A stretch of DNA of 64,000 nucleotides, from the NCBI RefSeq assembly GCF_009709675.1, contig NZ_WMLB01000022.1, positions 62,001-126,000 of the forward strand, in the 5' to 3' direction. Made by a program: the position numbers and the translations under genes. Source of the DNA: Agromyces bracchium. Its GTDB lineage: Bacteria > Actinomycetota > Actinomycetes > Actinomycetales > Microbacteriaceae. Shown here piece by piece: positions 7,617 through 16,482 of this stretch; positions within the stretch are counted from its first letter, which is position 1, and the number at the start of each line of letters is the position of its first letter. The notes beneath the pieces are model-generated. The model saw only the letters and a list, made by a program, of their open reading frames with translations. It did not search any database and was not told where the DNA came from.

Positions 7617-8971
7617 CGGCGAGCGGAGCGGTCTGGCGCAACTGGGGGCGCACCGCGGCGGTGCGTCCGAACCGGATCGAGCGTCCGGCCGACGAGGGCG
7701 CCGTGCAGCGCGCGGTCGTCGCGGCCGAGGGGCGGCGCATCAAGCCCGTCGGCTCGGGCCACAGCTTCACGGCGATCGCGGCGGCCCCCGACATCCAGCT
7801 CGACCTCGCCGACCTCTCGGGCGTGTATGCCGCGGATGCCGCGACCGGGCGCGTCTCGCTCGGCGCCGGCACCCCGCTGCATCGACTCCCGCACCTGCTC
7901 GCGCCGTACGGCCTCGCGATGCCGAACATGGGCGACATCGACCGGCAGACGATCTCCGGGGCGACCTCGACGGGCACGCACGGCACCGGCATCGGCTTCG
8001 GCGGCCTCGCGACGCAGGTCGTCGGCGCGCGGCTCGTCACCGGCACCGGCGAACTCCTCACGGTGAGCGAGACCGAGCGGCCCGAACTGCTTCCCGCGGT
8101 GCGGGTCGGCCTCGGCGCGCTCGGCGTGATCACCGAGCTCACGCTCCAGCTCGTGCCGCGCTTCGTGCTGCACGCCGTCGAACGGACCGAGCCGCTCGAC
8201 CTGGTGCTCGACGAGTGGATGCCACGGGTCCGCGAGCACGACCACTTCGAGTTCTACTGGTTCCCGCACACGGCGACAGCCCTGACGAAGACGAACACGC
8301 GGCTGCCCGGCGACGCGCACCGTACGCCGCTCGGTCGCGCCGAGCGCTGGCTCTCCGACGAAGTGCTCGCGAACGGCGTCTACCGCGCGATGTGCGCGCT
8401 GGGCCGGATCGCGCCCCCGGTCACGCCGCCGCTCGCCCGCCTCGTCGATCGGTTCACGGGCAATCGCGACTTCAGCGACTTCTCGCCGAACGTGTTCACG
8501 ACGAACCGGTCGGTCCGGTTCCGCGAGATGGAGTACGCGATCCCGCTCGAGGCGATCCCGGAGGCGTTCCGCGCCATCCGCTCGCTGATCGAGGCACGCG
8601 GATGGCGCATCAGCTTCCCGATCGAGGTGCGCGCCGCGGCATCCGACGAGAACTGGCTCTCGACCGCCTACGGACGGCAGACCGGGTACATCGCCGTGCA
8701 CCGGTACTTCCGCGAGGACCCGACCGAGTACTTCGCCGGCGTCGAGGAGATCATGCGGTCCTTCGGCGGACGGCCGCACTGGGGCAAGATGCACACGCAG
8801 ACGGCCGAGACGCTCCGCGAGGTCTACCCGCGCTTCGACGAGTTCCTCGAGGTGCGCGACCGACTCGACCCCGACCGGCGGTTCGCGAACCCGCACCTCG
8901 ACCGCGTGCTCGGCGGCGCCGAGGGGCGGGGCGGCCGGTCGACGGTCAGGGCGTTCGACGGCGCAGCGTGA
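7613..8971 (+). CDS. FAD-linked sugar-1,4-lactone oxidase (D-arabinono/L-gulono-lactone oxidase family)
   Basis: 452 residues. The N-terminal FAD-binding PCMH domain is plain (KPVGSGHSFTAIAA near residue 43; GATSTGTHGTGIGFGG near residue 122), and the C-terminal ALO domain ends with the conserved PHWGKMHTQTAETLREVYPRFDEFLEVRDRLDPDRRFANPHLDRVLG region. The family oxidises aldonolactones or alditols using FAD and O2 or a carrier. In vanillyl-alcohol-oxidase relatives a His in the GSGHS motif can carry FAD covalently; it is present here. Last gene of the TetR operon. Its 3' end overlaps the convergent ABC permease gene by 26 nt. Confidence 0.9.
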   Translation: MTASGAVWRNWGRTAAVRPNRIERPADEGAVQRAVVAAEGRRIKPVGSGHSFTAIAAAPDIQLDLADLSGVYAADAATGRVSLGAGTPLHRLPHLLAPYGLAMPNMGDIDRQTISGATSTGTHGTGIGFGGLATQVVGARLVTGTGELLTVSETERPELLPAVRVGLGALGVITELTLQLVPRFVLHAVERTEPLDLVLDEWMPRVREHDHFEFYWFPHTATALTKTNTRLPGDAHRTPLGRAERWLSDEVLANGVYRAMCALGRIAPPVTPPLARLVDRFTGNRDFSDFSPNVFTTNRSVRFREMEYAIPLEAIPEAFRAIRSLIEARGWRISFPIEVRAAASDENWLSTAYGRQTGYIAVHRYFREDPTEYFAGVEEIMRSFGGRPHWGKMHTQTAETLREVYPRFDEFLEVRDRLDPDRRFANPHLDRVLGGAEGRGGRSTVRAFDGAA

Positions 8972-9680
8972 TCGACCCGAGCACGATCGACCCGATGATC
9001 CACGCCCCGATCACGAGGACCTTCCCCCAGATCCACGCGGCGTCCTCCGAACCGTCGGCGACGGCCGTGAGCGCATCGATCGCGAAGCTCAGCGGAAGCG
9101 CATCGCCGATCGCCTGGAGCACCTCGGGCAGCTGGTCGCGGGGCAGGAAGATGCCGCCCAACAGGATCTGAGGGAACACGAGCACCGGCATGAACTGCAC
9201 GACCTGGAACTCGGTGCGCGCGAACGCGCTCGCGAGGAGCCCGAGCGACGTGCCGAGCAGGGCGTCCGCGACCGCGACCGCGAACAGGAGCCAGACCGAC
9301 CCCTCGATCTCGAGGCCGCACACCCAGACGGCCCACGACACCGCGATCGCCGTCTGGAAGATCGCGAGCAGGCCGAAGGCGAGCGCGTACCCGAGGATGA
9401 AGTCGCCTTTGCCGAGCGGCATCGAGAACAGCCGCTCCAACGTACCCGTCCGGCGCTCGCGCAGCGTCGCGATGCTCGTGACGAGGAACATCACGATGAA
9501 CGGGAACAGCGCGATCATCGCCGGGCCGATGTCGGCGAACACGTCGGTGTCGGTGAAGATCCACGCGACGAGGCCGATCAGCAGGCTCGGCACGACGAGG
9601 AGCAGGCCGATCGTGCGAGGGTCGTGGCGGATCTGGCTGAGCACCCGACCGGCGGTCGCGAGGGTGCGCATCGGGGTCAT
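8946..9680 (-). CDS. ABC-2 type transporter permease
   Basis: 244 residues with six predicted membrane segments and a typical ABC-2 membrane layout (ATLRERRTGTLERLFSMPLGKGDFILGY in a cytoplasmic loop; FPQILLGGIFLPRDQLPEVLQAIGDALPLSFAIDAL near the C-terminus). ATG overlaps the stop of the ATPase gene (ATGA, 9677-9680), so the two form one unit. ABC-2 pairs export drugs, lipids or polysaccharides; the linked enzymes give no hint about cargo. Tail-to-tail overlap with the lactone oxidase gene means the two 3' ends share 26 bp of coding sequence. Confidence 0.9.
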   Translation of the reverse strand: MTPMRTLATAGRVLSQIRHDPRTIGLLLVVPSLLIGLVAWIFTDTDVFADIGPAMIALFPFIVMFLVTSIATLRERRTGTLERLFSMPLGKGDFILGYALAFGLLAIFQTAIAVSWAVWVCGLEIEGSVWLLFAVAVADALLGTSLGLLASAFARTEFQVVQFMPVLVFPQILLGGIFLPRDQLPEVLQAIGDALPLSFAIDALTAVADGSEDAAWIWGKVLVIGAWIIGSIVLGSITLRRRTP

Positions 9681-10510
9681 CGCGGCGCCTCCTCGTCGGT
9701 CATCGGCGTCGTCGCGCGCTCGATGAGCGTGAGGAACGCGGTCTCCATGTCGTCGGTGCCGGTCGCGGCGAGCACGTTCGCCACGGTGGCGTCGGCGAGG
9801 AGCTCGCCGTTGCGCATGAGCAGGAGCTGGTCGCAGCGCTTGGCCTCGTCCATCACGTGGCTCGAGACGATGAGCGTCGCGCCCTCGTCGGCGAGCTGGT
9901 GGAACAGCTCCCACAGCTCGACACGGAGGACCGGATCGAGCCCGACCGTGGGCTCGTCGAGCACGAGGAGCTCGGCATCGCCGAGGAGCGCGGTGGCGAG
10001 CGAGACCCGGCTCCGCTGCCCGCCGGAGAGCGAGCCGGCGAGGCGCCGCTCGACGTCGCCCAGGTGCGTCCGCGCGATCGCCTCGTCGACCTTCGCCTTC
10101 GGCACGCCGAGCACGCGCGCGAAGTAGGCGAGGTTCTGGCGCACCGTCAGGTCGTCGTAGACGCTCGGCTGCTGCGTGACGTAGGCGACGCGGCTGCGGA
10201 GTTCGCGCGAACCAGCGGCCAGGCCGAGGACCTCCACGGTGCCGGACTGCACGACCTGCACGCCCACGATCGAGCGCATGAGCGTCGTCTTGCCGCTGCC
10301 GCTCGGGCCGAGGAGCCCCACGATGCGTCCGCGCCGAACGGTGAGCGAGAGCCCGTGCAGGACCGGCGTCTTCGCGCGTCGCACGTGCAGGTCGCGGACC
10401 ACGATGACGGCCTCGGCGGCGTCGCCGCCATCCGCTCCGCCGGAACCCGGCACCTGAACCGATTCGGTCGGGGCGCGATGACGCGCGTGCGCGGCGGAGG
10501 ACTCGTCCAC
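9677..10510 (-). CDS. ABC transporter ATP-binding protein (ABC-2 partner)
   Basis: 277 residues. Walker A GPSGSGKTT at residues 68-76, Q-loop TQQPSVYDDLTVRQNL, signature LSGGQRSRVSLA, Walker B LLVLDEPTVGLDP, H-loop IVSSHVMDEAKRC. The first 33 residues are a disordered-looking Ala/Gly/Ser tail, so an internal start cannot be excluded, although no better ribosome site is visible. It energises the permease encoded immediately downstream. The SHVMDEA form of the H-loop is typical of DrrA/antibiotic-efflux type ATPases. Confidence 0.9.
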   Translation of the reverse strand: MDESSAAHARHRAPTESVQVPGSGGADGGDAAEAVIVVRDLHVRRAKTPVLHGLSLTVRRGRIVGLLGPSGSGKTTLMRSIVGVQVVQSGTVEVLGLAAGSRELRSRVAYVTQQPSVYDDLTVRQNLAYFARVLGVPKAKVDEAIARTHLGDVERRLAGSLSGGQRSRVSLATALLGDAELLVLDEPTVGLDPVLRVELWELFHQLADEGATLIVSSHVMDEAKRCDQLLLMRNGELLADATVANVLAATGTDDMETAFLTLIERATTPMTDEEAPR

Positions 10511-10642
10511 GGGCCGAGCCTACGCCCGGAGGCGCGCCTCCGCTCGCTTCGAGTCTCATGGGAGTTCCCCGCACGTCAGCGGCGTGATCGTTAGGATTGA
10601 ATGTCCGCAGATTTCGTCGCCGAAGCCTCAGGAGTCCCCGCC

Positions 10643-11209
10643 ATGGAATGGCTGATCCCGCTCATCATCGTCGTCGTCCTCGTCCTGGTGATCGGCATCT
10701 ACCTGTGGGCGACCTACAACTCGCTCGTCACGCTCAACGTGCGCGTCGACGAGGCCTGGAGCGACATCACGGTGCAGCTGAAGCGGCGCGCCGACCTCAT
10801 CCCGAACCTCATCGAGGCGGTCAAGGGCTACGCCGCGCACGAGAAGGCCGTCTTCGAGAACGTGACGAAGGCGCGCGCCGAGACGCTGTCCGCGAGCGGG
10901 CCGGCCGAGGCATCCGCCGCTGAGAACCACATGCAGCAGGCCCTGAAGTCGATCTTCGCGGTGGCCGAGGCCTACCCCCAGCTCCAGGCGAGCCAGAACT
11001 TCCTGCAGCTGCAGTCCGAGCTGGTCGACACCGAAGACAAGATCCAGGCGTCGCGCCGCTTCTACAACGGCGGCGTGCGCGAACTCAACACCAAGATCAA
11101 GGTCTTCCCGAACACGCTGTTCGTCCGCAGCCTGGGCTTCCACGAGCGCGAGTTCTTCGAGGTGACGGAGGCGGCGGCGATCGCCGAGCCCCCGCGCGTG
11201 CAGTTCTAG
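10643..11209 (+). CDS. LemA family protein
   Basis: 188 residues. One N-terminal TM (residues 4-22) followed by the LemA core, with DLIPNLIEAVKGYAAHEKAVFENVTKARAE and an LQSELVDTEDKIQASRRFYNGGVRELNTKIKVFPN segment, all highly conserved. ATG 10643 is chosen because AGGAG sits 8 nt upstream (10630-10634); an in-frame ATG at 10601 would place 14 extra residues before the TM. LemA proteins are membrane coiled-coil proteins of unclear role, often paired with HtpX as here (6-bp gap), suggesting a shared role in envelope protein quality control. Confidence 0.92.
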   Translation: MEWLIPLIIVVVLVLVIGIYLWATYNSLVTLNVRVDEAWSDITVQLKRRADLIPNLIEAVKGYAAHEKAVFENVTKARAETLSASGPAEASAAENHMQQALKSIFAVAEAYPQLQASQNFLQLQSELVDTEDKIQASRRFYNGGVRELNTKIKVFPNTLFVRSLGFHEREFFEVTEAAAIAEPPRVQF

Positions 11210-11215
11210 CCGCCG

Positions 11216-12088
11216 ATGTACCGAGCGATCGCCCGGAACAAGCGCAACTCCGTCTTCACGATCATCCTCTTCCTCGCCATCGTCGGCGGACTCGGCTACC
11301 TCGCCGCGGTGATCTACCAGGACCTCACGATCGTCGTGATCACGCTCGTCATCGCGACGGGGTACGCGCTCTTCCAGTACTTCACCGCCGACCGCCAGGC
11401 GCTGGCGATGTCCGGGGCCGTCGAGATCCACAGCGTGTCGGAGCATCCGCGGCTGTGGCGCACGGTCGAGAACCTCTCGATCACGACGGGCACCCCGATG
11501 CCGCGGGTCTTCGTGATCTCCGACCCCGCGCCGAACGCCTTCGCGACGGGGCGCGACCCCGAGCACGCGGTCGTCGCGGCGACCACGGGGCTCCTCGAGA
11601 TCATGGACGACTCGGAGCTCGAGGGTGTCATGGCGCACGAGCTCGGGCACGTGCGCAACTACGACATCCGGCTGTCGATGATCGTGTTCGGCCTCGTCGT
11701 CGCCGTCGGCTTCATCTCCGACATGTTCGTGCGCATGGCGTTCTTCGGCCGCAACAACAACGGCAACCCGGTCGTCATGATCTTCGGCCTCGTCGCGATG
11801 CTCATCGCCCCGCTCGTGGCGAGCCTCGTGCAGCTCGCGATCTCACGACAGCGCGAGTACCTGGCGGATGCCACGGGCGCGATGACCACGCGGCACCCCG
11901 ACGCACTCGCCCGAGCACTCCTGAAGCTCGAGCAGTACGGGCGCCCGATGCGGCGGCAGAACTCGTCGATGGCGCACCTCTGGATCGCCGACCCGCTGAA
12001 GCCGGGCGTCATCGACCGGCTGTTCGCGACGCACCCGCCGATCGCCGAGCGGGTCCAGCGGCTCCACGAGATGGGCCGCAGCTTCTAG
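11216..12088 (+). CDS. htpX: M48 family membrane zinc metalloprotease HtpX
   Basis: 290 residues. Two N-terminal TM segments (about 15-35 and 38-56), zinc motif HELGH at residues 141-145 inside VMAHELGHVRNYD, two further TM segments, then REYLADATGAMTTRHPDALARAL containing the third zinc ligand Glu. The C-terminal ATHPPIAERVQRL is also conserved. HtpX degrades damaged membrane proteins from the cytoplasmic face. Directly follows lemA, presumably one transcript. The 3' end overlaps the convergent glycosylase gene by 4 bp. Confidence 0.93.
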   Translation: MYRAIARNKRNSVFTIILFLAIVGGLGYLAAVIYQDLTIVVITLVIATGYALFQYFTADRQALAMSGAVEIHSVSEHPRLWRTVENLSITTGTPMPRVFVISDPAPNAFATGRDPEHAVVAATTGLLEIMDDSELEGVMAHELGHVRNYDIRLSMIVFGLVVAVGFISDMFVRMAFFGRNNNGNPVVMIFGLVAMLIAPLVASLVQLAISRQREYLADATGAMTTRHPDALARALLKLEQYGRPMRRQNSSMAHLWIADPLKPGVIDRLFATHPPIAERVQRLHEMGRSF

Positions 12089-13317
12089 ATCGCCGCCGCC
12101 CTGGTCGATGAAGCGCCGAGCGCGGCGCCCAGGGCGGGGGAGAGGTCGCCGCGACCGGCCACCGACACCTCGTCGACCCCCTGCCATGCCGCCGCCTCGC
12201 GCAGCACCGGCGCGAGGCGCTCCGCAAGCTCGGGCGGCGCTCCCTGTTCGGCCCACGCCGACTGCACGCGGAGCACGCCGGCCTTGCGATCGCTCTTGAG
12301 GTCGACCCGGCCGACCACACGGTCGTCGACGAGCACCGGGAGCGAGTAGTAGCCGAACTTCCGCTGGGGTTCGGGGGTGTAGATCTCGATGCGGTAGTGG
12401 AAGTCGAAGAGGCGCTCGGTCCGCGGTCGGAACCACACGACGGGATCGAACGGCGAGAGCAACGCGACGCCCTCGATGCGGCGCGGCCTGCGGGCGTCGC
12501 GATGCACCCAGGCGGGCCCCGGCCGGCCGCCGTTGCCCCAGCCGGGCACCTCGACGGGCACGAGCACGCCCGCATCGACGAGGTCGGCGATCGCGGGGCG
12601 CACGTCGGCCTGCCGCATGCGCCAGTAGTCGGCCAGGTCGGCCGAGGTCGCGATGCCGAGCGCGGCCGCGGCCCGCTCGACGAGCAGGCGGATCGAATCG
12701 GGCTCGGACGGCCCGTGCTCGAGCAGGTGCGGCTCGAGCGCCTGCTCGGGGAGCGCGTAGACGCGCTCGAACCGGCGACGCTCGACGCAGACGACCTCGC
12801 CGGTCCGGAACATCCACTCGAGCGTGCGCTTCGCATCGGACCAGCCCCACCAGGGCCCGCGCCGCTCGTTCGCATCGTGCTCGATCGCGCTCGCCGGCAT
12901 GGGTCCGTTCTCGGCGAGCTCGGAGCGCAGCCATGCGGCGAGCTCGCGGTTCTCGCTGAGCCAGCCGCCCCACTCGGACGTGCCCTCGCGGCGGTACTCG
13001 GCGCGACGGAACTCGAACAGCGGCCACAGCTCTCGCGGGATGAAGGCCGCCTGGTGCGCCCAGTACTCGACGAGGCGCCCCCGGCGCCCCCACGCCATGC
13101 GGTCGAGCAGCTCGCGGTCGTACCGCCCGAGGCGGCTGAACGCGGGGAGGTAGTGGCTGCGCTCGAACACGTTCACCGAGTCGATCTGCAGGAGCCCCAG
13201 CCGGTCGACCACGCCGGAGACCTGCCGCGTGCCCGGCGTCGTGGGAACGGAGCGCCCGAAGCCCTGGGCGGCGAGGGCGATGCGGCGTGCGAGCGCCGGC
13301 GAGACGGAGTCGACCAT
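12085..13317 (-). CDS. Winged-helix DNA glycosylase, AlkX/YcaQ (AZL) family
   Basis: 410 residues of the HTH_42 superfamily: tandem winged-helix repeats and a C-terminal beta barrel (WFRPRTERLFDFHYRIEIYTPEPQRKFGYYSLPVL). Near the N-terminus LGLLQIDSVNV carries Q44-I-D46, the QxD active-site pattern reported for E. coli YcaQ/AlkX, which unhooks DNA interstrand crosslinks by excising N7-alkylated bases; the AlkZ branch has QxQ. This gene therefore belongs with general crosslink-repair enzymes rather than antibiotic self-resistance. Start is ATG 13317 (MVDSVSP), the first start that does not run into the divergent AI-2E promoter. Confidence 0.85.
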   Translation of the reverse strand: MVDSVSPALARRIALAAQGFGRSVPTTPGTRQVSGVVDRLGLLQIDSVNVFERSHYLPAFSRLGRYDRELLDRMAWGRRGRLVEYWAHQAAFIPRELWPLFEFRRAEYRREGTSEWGGWLSENRELAAWLRSELAENGPMPASAIEHDANERRGPWWGWSDAKRTLEWMFRTGEVVCVERRRFERVYALPEQALEPHLLEHGPSEPDSIRLLVERAAAALGIATSADLADYWRMRQADVRPAIADLVDAGVLVPVEVPGWGNGGRPGPAWVHRDARRPRRIEGVALLSPFDPVVWFRPRTERLFDFHYRIEIYTPEPQRKFGYYSLPVLVDDRVVGRVDLKSDRKAGVLRVQSAWAEQGAPPELAERLAPVLREAAAWQGVDEVSVAGRGDLSPALGAALGASSTRAAAI

Positions 13318-13376
13318 GGTGCCTCGACCATAGCCGCGACCGCCGACACATGGCCGACCGAGCATGGGTCCGCGCC

Positions 13377-13382
13377 TAGACT
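13377..13382 (+). promoter_or_regulatory. -10 box, leaderless promoter of AI-2E permease gene
   Basis: TAGACT ends 6 nt before GTG 13389. A GTG at 13383 directly abuts the box and would lie upstream of the transcription start, so this box decides the start codon. Confidence 0.6.
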
Positions 13383-13388
13383 GTGACG

Positions 13389-14624
13389 GTGACCGAGGCG
13401 AAGGGGACCTCGCGTGCGCGGCGGATGCGCGTGCGCCGATCCTCCACGTCCGAGCGGGCGGCCGATCAGGCCCCACGCGATGCCGAGCCGGTGCGCGACG
13501 CCGCGGCATCCGTGCCCTACCCGATGCGCGTCGCGGCCGCCTGGTCGTGGCGACTGCTGCTCGTCGGCGGCGTGCTCGCCGTCGTGATCTTCCTGATCAT
13601 CCAGCTCCGCCTGGTGATCATCCCCGTGCTCGTGGCGATCCTCATCTCCGCGCTCCTCGTACCGTTCTCCGGGTTCCTGCAGCGGCACCGCTGGCCGAAG
13701 GGTCTCGCGGTCGCGGCCGCGATGGTCGCGACGCTCGCCTTCGTCGGCGGGCTGCTCACGCTCGGCATCTCCCAGATCGTGCGCGGCTCCTCCGACCTCG
13801 CCGAGCAGAGCATCGTTGCGTGGGAGGACTTCCGCTCCTGGCTCCTCGAGGGGCCGCTGCACGTGACACCCGACCAGATCGACCAGTTCGTGCAGCAGGC
13901 CGTCGAGGCCGCCCAGTCGCAGAGCGGGGTGCTCGTCTCGGGGGCGTTGTCGGTCAGCTCCTCGATCGGGCACTTCCTCGCCGGGCTGCTGCTCGCGCTC
14001 TTCGCGACGCTCTTCATCCTCATCGACGGCCGGGGCATCTGGGACTGGATCGTCGGGATCTTCCCCCGGCGGGCGCGTGCCGCGATCGACGGGGCCGGCC
14101 GGTCCGGTTGGGCGACGCTCGAGAACTTCGTCCGCGTCCAGATCTTCGTGGCGGCCATCGACGCCGTCGGCATCGGCCTCGGTGCACTGCTGCTCGGCGT
14201 GCCGCTCGCGATCCCGATCGCCGTGCTCGTCTTCCTCGGCTCGTTCATCCCCATCGTCGGTGCGGTCGTCACCGGTGCCCTCGCCGTGTTCGTGGCGCTC
14301 GTCTACAACGGCTGGGGCATCGCGCTGGCGATGCTCGGGGTCGTGCTGCTCGTGCAGCAGGTCGAAGGACACGTGCTGCAGCCCCTGATCATGGGCACGG
14401 CCGTGAAGGTGCACCCGCTGGGCGTGGTCGTCGCGGTCGCCACCGGGTCGCTGCTCGCGGGCATCCCCGGGGCGCTGTTCGCGGTGCCGGTCGCCGCGGT
14501 CGCCAACGTCATGATCATGTACATCTCAGGCGGCGCCTGGAAGCAGGCCGAACCGCCCCCGCCCGCCGAGATCCGATCTCCGCTGTGGCGCACGGTACCC
14601 CAGCGACCCGGATACGGACGGTGA
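13389..14624 (+). CDS. AI-2E family transporter (PerM-like)
   Basis: About 411 residues. A hydrophilic, basic N-terminus (about 45 residues) precedes eight hydrophobic segments in the family arrangement: two, then a large extracytoplasmic helical domain (ARGSSDLAEQ...VEAAQSQSGVLVSG), then the cluster containing LGSFIPIVGAVVTG and HVLQPLIMGTAVKVHPLGVVVAVA, both family hallmarks. Members include the autoinducer-2 exporter TqsA and Na+/H+ antiporters, so the substrate is open. Start GTG 13389 follows the leaderless -10. Followed after 1 nt by the threonine deaminase gene, so probably co-transcribed. Confidence 0.88.
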   Translation: MTEAKGTSRARRMRVRRSSTSERAADQAPRDAEPVRDAAASVPYPMRVAAAWSWRLLLVGGVLAVVIFLIIQLRLVIIPVLVAILISALLVPFSGFLQRHRWPKGLAVAAAMVATLAFVGGLLTLGISQIVRGSSDLAEQSIVAWEDFRSWLLEGPLHVTPDQIDQFVQQAVEAAQSQSGVLVSGALSVSSSIGHFLAGLLLALFATLFILIDGRGIWDWIVGIFPRRARAAIDGAGRSGWATLENFVRVQIFVAAIDAVGIGLGALLLGVPLAIPIAVLVFLGSFIPIVGAVVTGALAVFVALVYNGWGIALAMLGVVLLVQQVEGHVLQPLIMGTAVKVHPLGVVVAVATGSLLAGIPGALFAVPVAAVANVMIMYISGGAWKQAEPPPPAEIRSPLWRTVPQRPGYGR

Positions 14625-14625
14625 C

Positions 14626-15915
14626 ATGAACCACGCCCTCGACACCACCTCCACGGCGCCGCACGGCGCGAGCGGGGCCCTGCCCGGGATCCCCGGCCCC
14701 ACGCTCGCGGACTTCGAGCACGCCCAGCGCACGGTCGCCGCCATCGCGCGCCGCACCCCGATGGAGACCTCGCGCCACCTCGGCGCGATCGCGGGAGTGC
14801 CCGTGCACCTGAAGTGCGAGAACCTGCAGCGCACGGGCTCGTACAAGCTCCGCGGCGCGTTCAACCGCCTCTCCGCGCTCACAGCCGAGGAGCGGGCGCG
14901 GGGCGTCGTCGCCGCATCGGCGGGCAACCACGCGCAGGGCGTCGCCTACGCCGCGCGCGAGCTCGGCGTCCGCGCCACCATCTTCATGCCCGTCGGCGTC
15001 GCGCTGCCGAAGCTCGAGGCGACCCGCGCGTACGGCGCCGACGTCGTGCTCCGCGGCGACTCGATCGGCGAGACGCTCGAGGCCGCCGCACGCTTCGCCA
15101 CCGAGACCGGAGCGACCGTCATCCCGCCGTACGACCACGCGGACGTCATCGCCGGGCAGGGCACGCTCGGCCTCGAGATCCTCGAGCAGGCACCGGATGC
15201 CACGACCATCGTCGTGCCGATCGGCGGCGGCGGGCTCGCCGCCGGCATCGCGAGCGCCGCGAAGCAGAAGGCGGCGGCGCTCGGCCGGAGCATCCGCGTG
15301 ATCGGCGTGCAGGCGGAGAACGCCTCGCCCTACGTGCCCTCGCTCGCCGCGGGCGAGCCGACGACGGTGCCCGTCGTGCCCACGATCGCCGACGGCATCG
15401 CCGTCTACCGGCCCGGCGAACTCAACTTCGAGATCATCCGCGACACGATCGACGAGATCGTCACGGTCACCGAGGACGACATCGCCCGCGCCCTGCTGGT
15501 CCTGCTCGAGCGCGCGAAGCTCGTCGTCGAGCCGGCCGGAGCGGTCGGCGTCGCCGCCCTGATGACCGGCAGGGTGCACTCCGACGGGCCGCTCGTGGTC
15601 GTGCTCTCGGGCGGGAACATCGACCCGCTGCTCATGCAGCGGGTCATCGCGCACGGGCTCGCGGCATCCGACCGCTACCTGACGCTGCGCATCGGGCTGC
15701 CCGACCGGCCGGGCCAGCTCGCGCGCATCTCGGAGCTCCTCGCCGCGGCGAACGCGAACGTCGTCGAGGTGCTGCACACGCGCCACGGCGCGGGCATGCA
15801 GATCTCGGAGGTCGCGCTCCAGCTCTCGGTCGAGACCCGGGGCCCCGCGCACCGCGAGGAGGTCGTGGCGACCCTGCGCCGAGCCGGCTACGAGCCCGAG
15901 ATCATCGCGGAGTGA
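14626..15915 (+). CDS. ilvA: Threonine ammonia-lyase (threonine deaminase)
   Basis: 429 residues. PLP lysine K74 in TGSYKLRGAFN; the phosphate-binding Gly loop IGGGGLAAGIA near residue 200; SAGNHAQGVAYAA near residue 103. A single C-terminal ACT domain (about residues 345-420, RIGLPDRPGQLARISELLAAANANVVEVLHTR) marks the shorter, catabolic/TdcB-ACT layout rather than the two-ACT biosynthetic E. coli IlvA. It converts L-threonine to 2-oxobutanoate and ammonia, feeding isoleucine synthesis or catabolism. Starts 1 nt after the AI-2E gene, so the pair may be linked by amino-acid export or uptake, an inference. Confidence 0.92.
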   Translation: MNHALDTTSTAPHGASGALPGIPGPTLADFEHAQRTVAAIARRTPMETSRHLGAIAGVPVHLKCENLQRTGSYKLRGAFNRLSALTAEERARGVVAASAGNHAQGVAYAARELGVRATIFMPVGVALPKLEATRAYGADVVLRGDSIGETLEAAARFATETGATVIPPYDHADVIAGQGTLGLEILEQAPDATTIVVPIGGGGLAAGIASAAKQKAAALGRSIRVIGVQAENASPYVPSLAAGEPTTVPVVPTIADGIAVYRPGELNFEIIRDTIDEIVTVTEDDIARALLVLLERAKLVVEPAGAVGVAALMTGRVHSDGPLVVVLSGGNIDPLLMQRVIAHGLAASDRYLTLRIGLPDRPGQLARISELLAAANANVVEVLHTRHGAGMQISEVALQLSVETRGPAHREEVVATLRRAGYEPEIIAE

Positions 15916-15939
15916 GCCTCGGGTGACCCCGGAAACGCG

Positions 15940-15969
15940 GAACGGCCCCTCCTGACGGAGGGGCCGTTC
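15940..15969. terminator. Bidirectional terminator between ilvA and greA
   Basis: A 13-bp perfect stem (GAACGGCCCCTCC with its complement) closed by a TGAC loop sits between two convergent genes. The flanking bases are not T-rich, as is common for high-GC actinobacterial terminators. Confidence 0.8.
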
Positions 15970-15990
15970 GCGTTCGAGCCGGTCAGTGCC

Positions 15991-16482
15991 TCACTGGCCC
16001 GACCAGGTGTCGACGCCCGTGACCTTCACGGCGATCTCGCGGCCGTTCGGGGCCGTGTACGACGTGGTGTCGCCGACCTTGAGGCCGAGGATCGCCGCGC
16101 CGAGCGGCGACTGCTCGCTGAAGACGTCGAGCTCGGAGTCGCCGGCGATCTCGCGGCTGCCGATGAGGAAGCGCTCCTCGTCGCCCGCGACGACGGCGGT
16201 GATGACGGTGCCCGACTCGACGACGCCGCTCGAGGTGGGGGCTTCGCCGACCTCGGCGTGGCGGAGCAGTTCGGTGAGCTGTCGGATGCGGGCCTCCTGC
16301 TTGCCCTGCTCGTCTTTCGCGGCGTGGTAGCCGCCGTTCTCCTTGAGGTCGCCCTCCTCACGCGCGGCCTCGATGCGCTTGGCAATCTCTTCGCGGCCGG
16401 TGGTGGAGAGGTGCTCGAGTTCGCTGTTCAGGCGGTCGAAGGCCTCCTGAGTGAGCCAGGTGACGGTGGCGTCCTGCGCCAT
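15991..16482 (-). CDS. greA: Transcription elongation factor GreA
   Basis: 163 residues. The N-terminal coiled-coil finger (LTQEAFDRLNSELEHL...REEGDLKENGGYHAAKDEQGKQEARIRQL) holds the acidic tip residues that enter the RNA polymerase secondary channel and rescue backtracked complexes. The C-terminal FKBP-like domain contains SPLGAAILGLKVGDTTSY. Start ATG 16482 follows GGGAGTG; an in-frame ATG 9 nt upstream lacks this spacing. Monocistronic, ending at a strong terminator. Confidence 0.95.
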   Translation of the reverse strand: MAQDATVTWLTQEAFDRLNSELEHLSTTGREEIAKRIEAAREEGDLKENGGYHAAKDEQGKQEARIRQLTELLRHAEVGEAPTSSGVVESGTVITAVVAGDEERFLIGSREIAGDSELDVFSEQSPLGAAILGLKVGDTTSYTAPNGREIAVKVTGVDTWSGQ

